Shown here: in pieces, positions 1-7,243 of the stretch
Layout of the letters: each line of letters begins with the position of its first letter
Numbering within the stretch: position 1 is the stretch's first letter
NCBI GenBank assembly: GCA_934178555.1
Contig: CAKPQL010000027.1
Coordinates: 1 to 7,825 of the forward strand
Source: an uncultured Clostridia bacterium
GTDB taxonomy: Bacteria; Bacillota; Clostridia; TANB77; CAG-508
Length of the DNA stretch: 7,825 nucleotides
Reading direction: 5' to 3'
The notes under the pieces: model-generated
What the model saw: the letters and a program-made list of their open reading frames with translations, nothing else
Told to the model about the DNA's origin: nothing
The model's database searches: none
Position numbers and translations under genes: made by a program

Positions 1-77
1 GTTGCTACATCTTTGTCGTCTCCAAATGTTTGGTTTGTCGTAAAATGTTGATTTCCATCTAATGTTATTACATGTAC
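1..77 (-). repeat. Perfect 77-bp direct repeat, copy 2 (cut by the window edge)
   Basis: Bases 1-77 are identical to 1030-1106, an offset of 1029 bp (343 codons). They encode the segment starting V2366-H-V-I-T-L-D-G-N-Q-H-F. Identity stops sharply at base 78 and may continue beyond position 1. Confidence 0.97.
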
Positions 78-3000
78 CGAATAGTTTTCTCCATTTGCTA
101 CAAAGTAATAATATCCTGATTTTAAGTTATTATCATTTAATATACTTAAGATACTTTCTCCTTTTATTGTTACACTTTCAATATATTTATTCTTATCTTG
201 CTCTATTATATCTTTTAAATCATAATATTGGCCATTTCGGATTTCTCCGATGTTTACTGTTCCTGTTCCACCTTCGCCACCATTAAATTCTGAACCAACA
301 GCTGAACCACCAACATTTGATGTTTTTCCTTTTATTTCATTATATCTTGTGTTAGTTATTATTCCGAGTTGATCTATTCCAGTTTTTTGATTTGTAAAAA
401 TGTTAATTGAACCTCCACCAGATGATCCTCCACCATAGTAAACGCCTATTCCTCCTTTTGAACCTCGTGATGATATGGTTCCTTTATTTTCATATTCATT
501 TGCATATATTGTTAGAAGTCCGCCTGTTCCATTTGATCCAGCTGGCTTACCTGAGCCTCCTGGGTTTCCAGCTCCGCCTCCATCGACATCACCATAATCC
601 GCATCTCCACCAGCTCCACCTTCGTCAGAAACTGCCGATTTATTATGACTACCAGTACCTACACCGCCTGAATATGATGTTCCAGTTCCTGCTTTTGAAG
701 CTCCAAAAACTCCAGCTCCTCCAGATCCAGTTTGTCTGCCTTTTCCAGACGTTCCATTATCACTACTTCCAGAATGTGAAGCTCCTTTTGCTGGTACATA
801 TTCATAAGTTCCATCTGTATTCTTCCATAAGTATACATTTTGCCCAACCGCTTTGGCTCCATGTGAGTTGTCTATTGTTCCATTATTTATTAACTTTCCT
901 GTTACATATAATGTAAATCCTTTTGGTCCTCCATATTGTGTGTAATATGGTGCTACTGTTACTCCTTCATCAATAGTTAAATCTCCATTTACTTTTACTA
1001 TTACCATATTTTGAGCATATGTATCTTTTGTTGCTACATCTTTGTCGTCTCCAAATGTTTGGTTTGTCGTAAAATGTTGATTTCCATCTAATGTTATTAC
1101 ATGTACTGGATAATTTTCATTATTGGCTTTAATCGTATATCTTCCAGTAATTACATCTTCATTTATTGCTTCTAATAAACTATCTGCTTCAAAATCTGTC
1201 ATATCTATTATTTTTACATTTTTTTCTACTGTTGCTTTCTTTCCTGTTCCTGTTTTTGCTGTACATACTATTTTATGTTCCCCTACAGTTAGTTCTTTTA
1301 TATTTGTTACAACTGTATTTCCAGCTTTACATTCTACTGTTGTTCCAGATAGAGTTTGTTTGTAGTATGTTGGTATTGCTTGATCATATCCTAGTTGTAT
1401 TTTATTTGATATATTTAATTCTATTACAGGTTCTGTTGGATCTATCTTTGTTACTATAAAATTACTTGCACCCAATACTATTCCTTCTCTTGTTGTTCTT
1501 GCTATTACATTTGTTGGCTCTATTAATTTTATTGGGCCAACATACGTATTCCATGTAGCCCCATTATCTAGAGAATATTCATTTTGATATTCATCATTGT
1601 AGTATTTGATTGTTGCTATTTTCTCTGATGTCCATCCACCTTCATTTATACTTATTATTGGTGTATATTCTTCAAATATTTCTCTTTCTCCTCTTAGTTC
1701 TATTTCTCTTACTTCTAATGTAGAACTTCCAGAATTTATTTCTATATAGTATGTATTATTTAATACTTCTACTATTGTTAGTACATCTTTTGTTTCTATT
1801 GTATTTAATAAAATTTTATTTTTATCATATAGTTTTATTGTTGATGTACTTGATACATTATTTCCTGTATATATTTTTATTTCTTTTCCATAAGTATTTG
1901 GACTTACTGTAAATACTTTATTTGTTCCTGTTGCTATTGTTTCACTTATTTGCAAGCTTTTATCATATGTTGCTGCTCCAATTGCATTTGTAGGTATAAC
2001 TACTTTTGCTGATGATTTAAATTCTAGTCCTGTACTCTCTCTTACACTTTTTGCAATTATTTCTCCACTTACTAGAATTATTCCTCCAGTATATTCTTTC
2101 CATGTAACTCCTGAATCTATTGAATAGTAATTTGTTACATCTGTTGTATTTGCATCATATGTAATATATGATGGTTTTCCTTGTATCATTCCTGTACTTG
2201 TTAACATTGGATATCCATCACTTGTATTTATTACTGGTGTTGCAAATTTATTTAAATCTAGTACATATGTGATTTCTTTTACTTCTTTTTCATTTCCTGC
2301 TTGATCTTTTCCTTTTGCATATATTGTTAAACTTCCATCTTGATTTCTTAAATCAAATAGGTCATATGAACTTAATGTAAATTTTCCTGTGTAGTTTTGA
2401 TATGCTCCAGTCTCTCCTACTTTATATTGCATTGTTATTGAGTCACCATAGTTGATTTCTACTTCTGTACTTGTGCCTACAGTTGTTGATATCACTTTTA
2501 TTTCTATATCTGGTGCATCTTTATCTATATTTGTTATCTCTATTTCTTGTACTGTTTCATTTCCTAATGCATCTACGGCATAGAATGTATATGTTCCATT
2601 TTCTGTTATAGTAATTGTACTTGGATTTGTTAATCCTTTTCCATTCTTTTTAAAGTAACTTGCTTTTTGACTTCCTTCTGCATATACTAGTGCATCCACT
2701 TTTCCATCATCTTTTGCACTTACCATAAGTGTTACTTTTTGTTTTGGTGTTTGCATATCTCCTTGTACTGTTATTACTGGTCCAGTGGAATCGATATTAT
2801 CTACCCTTAATGTTGCAATATCACTATCTCTTCCATCTACATCTATACCCTTAGCATAAATATATCCTTTTTTCTCTACTTTGAATTTTCCGTTATAATC
2901 TATCCATCCTGTATCTGTTCCATCATCATATAATATTCTATATAATTTACTTACTAATGCTTTATTATAACTTATGGCTGCATCCATACTGACTACAGTT

Positions 3001-6000
3001 TCTACTTCTTCACTTACTATTATCTTTGGTGCTTCTATTCTTCCTGTATCCCATTTCATGAATAAGTTTTCTCCAATTTTATCTATATTTACATCTAATA
3101 TATAATAATGGTCTGTGAATATTATTTCATTTCCTGCATCATCTTTAATCTTTACTCCATCTGGTGTTACTAGCTTACTTGCTGCACTTGGTTTTATTAA
3201 CAATATTCCATGATCATCATAGTTTTTCCATACTCCATCACTTTTCCATTTATATTCTCTTGTATTTTGAATTGCATTTGCTGGATAATTTAATCTTATT
3301 AAATAATAGTCTCCTTTATTTAATATATTATAATTTGGTACTTGTACTATATTTGATACTGTATATGTACTTGTTGCTTGATTTCCAAGTACATCTTCAT
3401 TTATTGCTTCTATTACACAGTTACTTGTTACTTCAAATGGTCCAATATAATCTATCCATGCTCCATTATCTATTCTATATTTCTTTATATCTGCTGTTTT
3501 TGCATATTCAATTGTTATATTTTTTGTACTTGTTACAATTGTTGTATCTGGTTTTATTATTGGACTTGCTATTCCTAGTGTTAAGAAATCTATTTTCTTT
3601 ACTGCACTTCCTTTGCCATCTGCACTTTGTACATATGCATATATTGTTTCATTTTGTTTTAGTTTAAATGGTCCTGTATATGGTGTACATGGTGTACTTG
3701 CTAATGTTTGATTTATTGCAGATTGACTCATATTACTTGTTATTGATGGTCCAAATTTATAACATGCACTTGTTACATCACTTCCATACACCAAACTTAC
3801 TTCAGTTTCATTCACTAATTTTACATTTCCATCTTGATCTATTAAATCTTTTGTATCTGGATTTGCTACTATTTCTACGCTTAATGTCTTCCATACTTTT
3901 GGTGGATTTTTTGTTACTATTGTAAAGCTTGTTACTGTACTTCCTACATCATTTGTTCCTTTTGCATATATTGTTGAACTTGTTGTTACTTCTATTACTC
4001 CTGTATATGGTTGATAATTTATTCCATCAAAACTATATTCAAGTGTATTATAATTTTTTCCACCTATTGTTACATCTACTTTATCTTGTGTTCCATTTAT
4101 TAAATAGTTCTTTGGATCCGTATCTATTCTTACATATGGTAAGTTTCCTGCATGTATATTTTGTACATAATATTTACTTGTTTGACTTTTCTTTCCATCA
4201 GAGTCTCTTATATAATATGATTCTATTTTTACATTACTTGTTACTTTAAATGCTCCTGTATAGTTTTGCCAAGACCCTCCATTTATTCTATAATACACAT
4301 CTCTTGCTGTTTCTTTTGCTGTTATTGTTATATCTACACTTTTTGATAATGTTGTATTTGGATTTGAGCTTATTGTTGGTCCATCTAATGTTACTATTTC
4401 ATTTAATATGTCTATTTGTAAACTACTATATACTACATTTCCTTTATATGTTGCACGAGCAACTATTTCGTTTCCTGCTTTTATTACCACATTTGAACCT
4501 GTATATGTGTTCCAAGTTGTTCCATTATCTAATGTGTATTCTATCTTTTCAACACTATAACGAGTTCCAATTGATGCCGTTACATAACCATTTTTTCTTG
4601 CTGCATAGGCACTTGGATATATTTTTAATCCTAAATCATCTTCCCTTATCCACTCACAATCCCATGGTGATGTTTGTACACTTCCGTCTGTATTTGTTTT
4701 ACTACTTCTTCCACACACATTTGTATTTGGATTCACAACAAACGCACCTTTATAATCTTGCCATGTTGCTCCGTTATCTAATGTATACTCAATTTTATCG
4801 GCTTTATAATTTGTACTTATACTTACATAGGCTTTATTTAATCCACCTACTGCTCTTGTATTTGGATTTACACTTGTTCTTAATCCATTTTTATTTTCAT
4901 ATATTGTCGTACTTGTTTGCATTGGTAGGATTTCACCATTATCTAATCTCCACGCAGCTTTTGCTACTATTGTTGTATTTGGTCCAACATAAAATTCTCC
5001 TGTATATGGTTTAAAGTCTCCTCCATTTATTGAGTATTCTAAGCTTATTCTTTCACTTTTCTCCCATGTATACAATACGACTCTTGTTGTTTCTGTACTA
5101 TCTATACTTCTGCTACCTGGATATATCTCTACTCCATACCATCTATTTTTTAAATTGAAATCTGTTTCGCCTGTTACCCATTTTGTACATCCATTTATCT
5201 CTTTATATCCTGCTGCTCTTGCATACACTCTGGCATCCCATGATACTGTTATTGGTCCTGTATAATTTTGCCATTGGCCATGTAAACCTACTTTGTATTG
5301 TTTTACTGTTGCTCCATCTTCATAATAGATTGTCATTTTTACTGGTTTCCCATTATTTATATATCCACTTGATGGTGATATATTTACTCCCCAGCTTCCA
5401 TCTACACATGCACAACTTGTACAAGTTGCTGGTGTACTCGACGGATCAATTATCTCACCTATATATCCAATGACACTCTTTGTTCTTGTTTTTTGAAGTA
5501 GCAAGTTCCCTTCATCATCATATACATCTATTAAATATTTTATTCTGGCTTCTATTCTTGTATTTGCACCGACTTCAAACTCTTCCGTATAGTCTTGCCA
5601 TACTCCATTATTTATTCTATATTCTACACTTGTTACATCGGTTCCATAATTGATTTTTACTTTCGTTAAATCTCCTGATTTTACTTTTGTTTTTTCTGGT
5701 TCGATATCTACATAATATCCATCTGGTGATATGATTACTTCATTCCCATTTAACACATATCTTATATATATTTTATCTATGTCTTCTACTCTTACTCTTA
5801 TTGGTCCTGTATATTCATTCCATAGTAGGTCGTCGCCTTCTAATTCTTCATTTTCATCTATTTTTTTCCACTCTCTTTTTGTTGATGCTGCTGGATAATG
5901 TAAATTTAACCATATCCATCCATCACTCTCTTCATCTGTTACTGGACTTGTTACTCTTACATCTTTACTTACTGTTGTACTCATTCCTTCTTTATTTGTT

Positions 6001-7172
6001 GCCGTACACACGATTGTATGATTTCCTATTGGTAAGTCTTTTGTATTTGTATATTCTACTTCTCCTGCTTTACATGATACTGTTCCTGTTGAATTTTTAA
6101 AATCATAGTTACTTGGTAATTTATGCTCTTCTTGATAATCCATTATTCCGGGTATTTCATTTAAATCTATGTATGGTGGTTCAATTACTTCTTCTTCATT
6201 ATTATCTTTGTTTTCATTATTATTATTATTTTCATTATTATTGTTGTTATTATTGTTGTTATTATTGTTGTTATCATTTTGGTTGTTGTTATTATTATTT
6301 TCGTTGTTATTGTTGTTATCTGCATTTGTATCTTCTAATGTTGTTATATTTATTTCTACTTCACTTTCATTTCCTACTTTATCTACTACTTTGATTGTTA
6401 TCTTATATTCTTTATTTGGTTCTAGATTTGTAAGTGTATATTCCTTTTCTCCTAGTACATATTCTCCATCATTTATTTTATAATAATATGTATTTACTCC
6501 ACTATGTTCATCTCTTGCTTCTACATTTAAACTTATTGTTGTTGCTCCTATACTACTCTTTACTTTTTCTATTATTGGGGCATCATTATCTACTCTTACG
6601 TAGTCTCGATTACTTACTTTACTTTTTCTTCCTTTTATATCTATTCCTCTGAAGTATACATTCCATACTCCACTTTTACTTATTTCTACATTCTTTGTTT
6701 CTGTTTTCTCCCATTTACATCCTATTGTTGTTTTTCTCTTTGTTACACAATATTCATAATTTTTTACTTCATCTATCATCTTTGCATCTTTTGTTACTAC
6801 TACGATTCCTGATTTTGTCCATTCATGTGTTTTACTTTCTATTTTTGGTGCACTTGTTGTCAATATTCTTGAGATTGTGCCTGTTCCAAACATTATTCCG
6901 CCAAATAAAATAAGAACGCATAATAAAAGTAATGGTAATAGTTTCATTCTTGAGATTGTTACTACCACTTTATCTTCTACTTTTTCTCCTACTTCTGGTT
7001 CAGTTTTTATTACATAATCTTTCTTTGTAAAAAGATCAAATTTCTTCTTTACCTCTGTTATTTCTATATTCTTTTCTTTTAATATTTTTTCTGCGTCTTC
7101 TATTGCTTCTCCAACTACATCTGGCATGATTAATCTTGTTTTTTCTTCTTTATTTATCTCTTTTTTTCTCAT
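1..7172 (-). CDS. Giant modular cell-surface protein (PASTA, TM anchor, Ig-like array, HYR, Gly-rich repeats); 3' end outside window
   Basis: An uninterrupted frame from ATG at 7172 gives 2390 complete codons and continues past position 1, so the C-terminus and any cell-wall sorting signal are unseen. The start is set by AGAGGTG eight bases upstream. Modules in order: PASTA-like domain (about 14-75), one membrane helix (77-96), Ig-like plus FN3-like domains (103-283), Asn-rich linker (285-328), HYR-like domain (331-408), 15 Ig/OmpL47-like units (409-1910), second HYR-like domain (1912-1989), and Gly-rich probable beta-solenoid units of 343 residues (from 1992). There is no cleavable signal peptide; the helix after residue 76 should act as a signal anchor, leaving about 2300 residues outside the cell. 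No enzymatic motif was seen. Families of this build are usually adhesins or surface stalks, so adhesion is the likely role, but this is inference. It has its own promoter downstream of a terminator, so it is probably transcribed separately from the lipoprotein gene. Confidence 0.93.
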   Translation of the reverse strand, partial: MRKKEINKEEKTRLIMPDVVGEAIEDAEKILKEKNIEITEVKKKFDLFTKKDYVIKTEPEVGEKVEDKVVVTISRMKLLPLLLLCVLILFGGIMFGTGTISRILTTSAPKIESKTHEWTKSGIVVVTKDAKMIDEVKNYEYCVTKRKTTIGCKWEKTETKNVEISKSGVWNVYFRGIDIKGRKSKVSNRDYVRVDNDAPIIEKVKSSIGATTISLNVEARDEHSGVNTYYYKINDGEYVLGEKEYTLTNLEPNKEYKITIKVVDKVGNESEVEINITTLEDTNADNNNNNENNNNNNQNDNNNNNNNNNNNNNENNNNNENKDNNEEEVIEPPYIDLNEIPGIMDYQEEHKLPSNYDFKNSTGTVSCKAGEVEYTNTKDLPIGNHTIVCTATNKEGMSTTVSKDVRVTSPVTDEESDGWIWLNLHYPAASTKREWKKIDENEELEGDDLLWNEYTGPIRVRVEDIDKIYIRYVLNGNEVIISPDGYYVDIEPEKTKVKSGDLTKVKINYGTDVTSVEYRINNGVWQDYTEEFEVGANTRIEARIKYLIDVYDDEGNLLLQKTRTKSVIGYIGEIIDPSSTPATCTSCACVDGSWGVNISPSSGYINNGKPVKMTIYYEDGATVKQYKVGLHGQWQNYTGPITVSWDARVYARAAGYKEINGCTKWVTGETDFNLKNRWYGVEIYPGSRSIDSTETTRVVLYTWEKSERISLEYSINGGDFKPYTGEFYVGPNTTIVAKAAWRLDNGEILPMQTSTTIYENKNGLRTSVNPNTRAVGGLNKAYVSISTNYKADKIEYTLDNGATWQDYKGAFVVNPNTNVCGRSSKTNTDGSVQTSPWDCEWIREDDLGLKIYPSAYAARKNGYVTASIGTRYSVEKIEYTLDNGTTWNTYTGSNVVIKAGNEIVARATYKGNVVYSSLQIDILNEIVTLDGPTISSNPNTTLSKSVDITITAKETARDVYYRINGGSWQNYTGAFKVTSNVKIESYYIRDSDGKKSQTSKYYVQNIHAGNLPYVRIDTDPKNYLINGTQDKVDVTIGGKNYNTLEYSFDGINYQPYTGVIEVTTSSTIYAKGTNDVGSTVTSFTIVTKNPPKVWKTLSVEIVANPDTKDLIDQDGNVKLVNETEVSLVYGSDVTSACYKFGPSITSNMSQSAINQTLASTPCTPYTGPFKLKQNETIYAYVQSADGKGSAVKKIDFLTLGIASPIIKPDTTIVTSTKNITIEYAKTADIKKYRIDNGAWIDYIGPFEVTSNCVIEAINEDVLGNQATSTYTVSNIVQVPNYNILNKGDYYLIRLNYPANAIQNTREYKWKSDGVWKNYDDHGILLIKPSAASKLVTPDGVKIKDDAGNEIIFTDHYYILDVNIDKIGENLFMKWDTGRIEAPKIIVSEEVETVVSMDAAISYNKALVSKLYRILYDDGTDTGWIDYNGKFKVEKKGYIYAKGIDVDGRDSDIATLRVDNIDSTGPVITVQGDMQTPKQKVTLMVSAKDDGKVDALVYAEGSQKASYFKKNGKGLTNPSTITITENGTYTFYAVDALGNETVQEIEITNIDKDAPDIEIKVISTTVGTSTEVEINYGDSITMQYKVGETGAYQNYTGKFTLSSYDLFDLRNQDGSLTIYAKGKDQAGNEKEVKEITYVLDLNKFATPVINTSDGYPMLTSTGMIQGKPSYITYDANTTDVTNYYSIDSGVTWKEYTGGIILVSGEIIAKSVRESTGLEFKSSAKVVIPTNAIGAATYDKSLQISETIATGTNKVFTVSPNTYGKEIKIYTGNNVSSTSTIKLYDKNKILLNTIETKDVLTIVEVLNNTYYIEINSGSSTLEVREIELRGEREIFEEYTPIISINEGGWTSEKIATIKYYNDEYQNEYSLDNGATWNTYVGPIKLIEPTNVIARTTREGIVLGASNFIVTKIDPTEPVIELNISNKIQLGYDQAIPTYYKQTLSGTTVECKAGNTVVTNIKELTVGEHKIVCTAKTGTGKKATVEKNVKIIDMTDFEADSLLEAINEDVITGRYTIKANNENYPVHVITLDGNQHFTTNQTFGDDKDVATKDTYAQNMVIVKVNGDLTIDEGVTVAPYYTQYGGPKGFTLYVTGKLINNGTIDNSHGAKAVGQNVYLWKNTDGTYEYVPAKGASHSGSSDNGTSGKGRQTGSGGAGVFGASKAGTGTSYSGGVGTGSHNKSAVSDEGGAGGDADYGDVDGGGAGNPGGSGKPAGSNGTGGLLTIYANEYENKGTISSRGSKGGIGVYYGGGSSGGGSINIFTNQKTGIDQLGIITNTRYNEIKGKTSNVGGSAVGSEFNGGEGGTGTVNIGEIRNGQYYDLKDIIEQDKNKYIESVTIKGESILSILNDNNLKSGYYYFVANGENYSVHVITLDGNQHFTTNQTFGDDKDVA
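1030..1106 (-). repeat. Perfect 77-bp direct repeat, copy 1
   Basis: This is the partner of bases 1-77 and encodes the segment starting V2023-H-V-I-T-L-D-G. The flank on the N-terminal side (bases 1107 upward) is alignable to the other copy only as protein, with G, Y, A, N, E, N and Y conserved. Confidence 0.97.
1206..1439 (-). other. Second HYR-like domain, residues about 1912-1989
   Basis: It begins at P1912 and carries V-E-C-K-A-G-N (C1948) followed by E-L-T-V-G-E-H-K-I-V-C-T-A-K-T-G. This parallels the first HYR-like domain in order and spacing, including C-K-A-G and I-V-C-T-A. It marks the boundary between the Ig-like array and the Gly-rich repeats. Confidence 0.65.
1443..5948 (-). other. 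Array of 15 Ig/OmpL47-like units, residues about 409-1910
   Basis: Fifteen copies of a degenerate signature, Y-x-[I/L/F]-[D/N]-x-G-x-x-W-x-x-Y-x-G, recur about every 70-110 residues. Each is followed by a strand and then usually x-x-I-x-A-[K/R]. The aromatic (or nearest) anchor residue is at 451, 525, 634, 720 (Phe), 804, 887, 968, 1053 (Tyr), 1165 (Tyr of PYTG), 1239, 1315, 1423, 1591 (Tyr), 1691 and 1874; the rest are Trp. This is the core of bacterial Ig-like, OmpL47-type and chitobiase-C-terminal-type domains in secreted proteins. Units are diverged at DNA level, so the array is old. Between 1700 and 1860 lies a beta-rich insert without the signature, possibly a carbohydrate-binding-like fold, which I cannot name. 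Confidence 0.75.
5949..6182 (-). other. First HYR-like domain, residues about 331-408
   Basis: The core reads V-S-C-K-A-G-E (C367) followed by D-L-P-I-G-N-H-T-I-V-C-T-A-T-N-K-E-G. This is the hyalin-repeat (HYR) pattern of a first Cys, a P-x-G-x-x-x-V-x-C-x-A-x-D/N turn and a closing V-x-V strand. The two Cys could form a disulfide outside the cell. A second copy with the same Cys pair lies at about 1912-1989. Confidence 0.65.
6189..6320 (-). repeat. Asn-rich linker encoded by an AAT/AAC trinucleotide tract
   Basis: Residues 285-328 contain 33 Asn in 44, broken only by Asp, Glu, Gln and Lys. The DNA is an imperfect AAT/AAC triplet repeat (ATT/GTT on the plus strand). It separates the FN3-like domain from the first HYR-like domain and should be a flexible, disordered hinge. 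Length change by slippage would remain in frame. Confidence 0.92.
6323..6866 (-). other. Ig-like and FN3-like membrane-proximal domains, residues 103-283
   Basis: Residues about 103-194 form an Ig-like beta domain with a Cys pair (C142, C152) and the strand S-G-V-W-N-V-Y-F-R-G-I-D. Residues about 198-280 resemble a fibronectin type III or bacterial Ig domain: D-N-D-A-P-I-I at its start, S-G-V-N-T-Y-Y-Y-K-I in the middle, L-E-P-N-K-E-Y-K-I-T-I-K-V-V-D-x-V-G-N-E-S near the end. Such domains are structural spacers in surface proteins. The family names rest on motif reading. Confidence 0.7.
6865..6959 (-). repeat. 14-bp direct repeats bracketing the transmembrane segment
   Basis: The same 14 bases (attcttgagattgt on the plus strand) occur at 6865-6878 and 6946-6959, 81 bp apart. 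Both are read in the same frame and encode T-I-S-R (residues 72-75 and 99-102). One copy sits immediately before the membrane helix and the other just after it. Confidence 0.9.
6885..6944 (-). other. Transmembrane signal-anchor helix, residues 77-96
   Basis: About 19 uninterrupted hydrophobic residues (LLPLLLLCVLILFGGIMFG) follow R75-M76-K77. The preceding 75 residues are rich in Lys, and R102 follows on the far side. The positive-inside rule favours N-in/C-out, which exports the Ig-like array. No AxA or lipobox cleavage site is visible, so an uncleaved anchor is expected. Confidence 0.85.
6948..7133 (-). other. PASTA-like domain, residues 14-75 of the giant protein
   Basis: The segment opens with MPDVVG (16-21), followed by a helix with the spacing A-x-x-D-A-x-x-x-L (23-31), then a strand region. 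It closes with V-I-K-T-E-P-x-x-G-x-K-V (54-65) and a final V-V-V-T-I-S strand. This matches the PASTA pattern of P-D-V-x-G, an A-rich helix, a late P-x-x-G turn and a closing V-T-hydrophobic strand, at about the usual 60-65 residues. PASTA domains usually lie outside the membrane on Stk-type kinases and class A or B PBPs, where they bind peptidoglycan or muropeptides. Here the domain precedes the only membrane helix seen and is probably cytoplasmic. Call by motif only; no profile search was possible. Confidence 0.75.
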
Positions 7173-7180
7173 CTTTTGCA

Positions 7181-7187
7181 CACCTCT
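7181..7187 (-). promoter_or_regulatory. Ribosome binding site of the giant gene
   Basis: AGAGGTG on the minus strand, eight bases before the ATG at 7172, is a good match to the anti-Shine-Dalgarno sequence and fixes the start codon. The next in-frame ATG, residue 16, would cut into the PASTA-like domain. Confidence 0.85.
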
Positions 7188-7191
7188 ATCA

Positions 7192-7231
7192 TCTATATAA
7201 AATTATACTATTTTGTCAATATATAAATCAA
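7192..7231 (-). promoter_or_regulatory. Probable sigma-A-type promoter of the giant gene
   Basis: Two overlapping readings are possible on the minus strand. One is TTGACA (7219-7214), 16-bp spacer, TATAGA (7197-7192). The other is TTGATT (7231-7226), 18-bp spacer, TATAAT (7207-7202). Both lie between the upstream terminator and the ribosome site. The second has the perfect -10 box and leaves room for a short leader, so I prefer it slightly. Confidence 0.6.
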
Positions 7232-7243
7232 TACTTGACATTG

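Larger units (their letters stand above)
1..1199 (-). other. Gly-rich, probable beta-solenoid repeat units, residues 1992 onward
   Basis: The first unit covers residues 1992-2334 and a second starts at about 2335, in ungapped register at 343 residues. Each begins with a short domain ending G-x-Y-x-x-x-A-N-x-E-N-Y then VHVITLDGNQHF. The first unit continues with short strands such as G-D-L-T-I-D-E-G-V-T-V and G-K-L-I-N-N-G-T-I. A long Gly/Ser/Ala stretch (about 2128-2219) follows, then L-T-I-Y-A-N-E-Y-E-N-K-G-T-I-S-S-R-G-S and G-G-G-S-I-N-I-F. Repeated N-x-G-T-I strands with Gly-rich loops suggest a beta-helix of the sort found in adhesins. Fold and role are inferred. Confidence 0.65.

Noticed and set aside
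659..862. Minus-strand open frame of 67 codons
   Set aside because: It overlaps the giant gene out of frame, in the Gly-rich block, and has no features of its own.
4250..5014. Long plus-strand open frame of 254 codons, Leu/Tyr/His-rich
   Set aside because: It lies antisense to the giant gene, lacks a convincing ribosome site, and its Leu-rich composition is what the A-ending codons of the minus strand produce in reverse. Shorter plus-strand frames at 407-916, 3164-3667, 3929-4249 and elsewhere are rejected for the same reason.
1443..5948. Regularly spaced repeated motif that might suggest a CRISPR or satellite array
   Set aside because: The periodicity is at protein level (W-x-x-Y-x-G units) with irregular spacing and diverged DNA, inside one open frame.
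6113..6483. Plus-strand frames with Tyr/Cys or Leu/Ser runs
   Set aside because: They are reverse readings of the AAT/AAC triplet tract that encodes the Asn-rich linker.
1..7172. TGA-as-Trp recoding, considered because of the low G+C
   Set aside because: All in-frame Trp codons read are TGG, no in-frame TGA was found, and the one visible stop codon is TAA.
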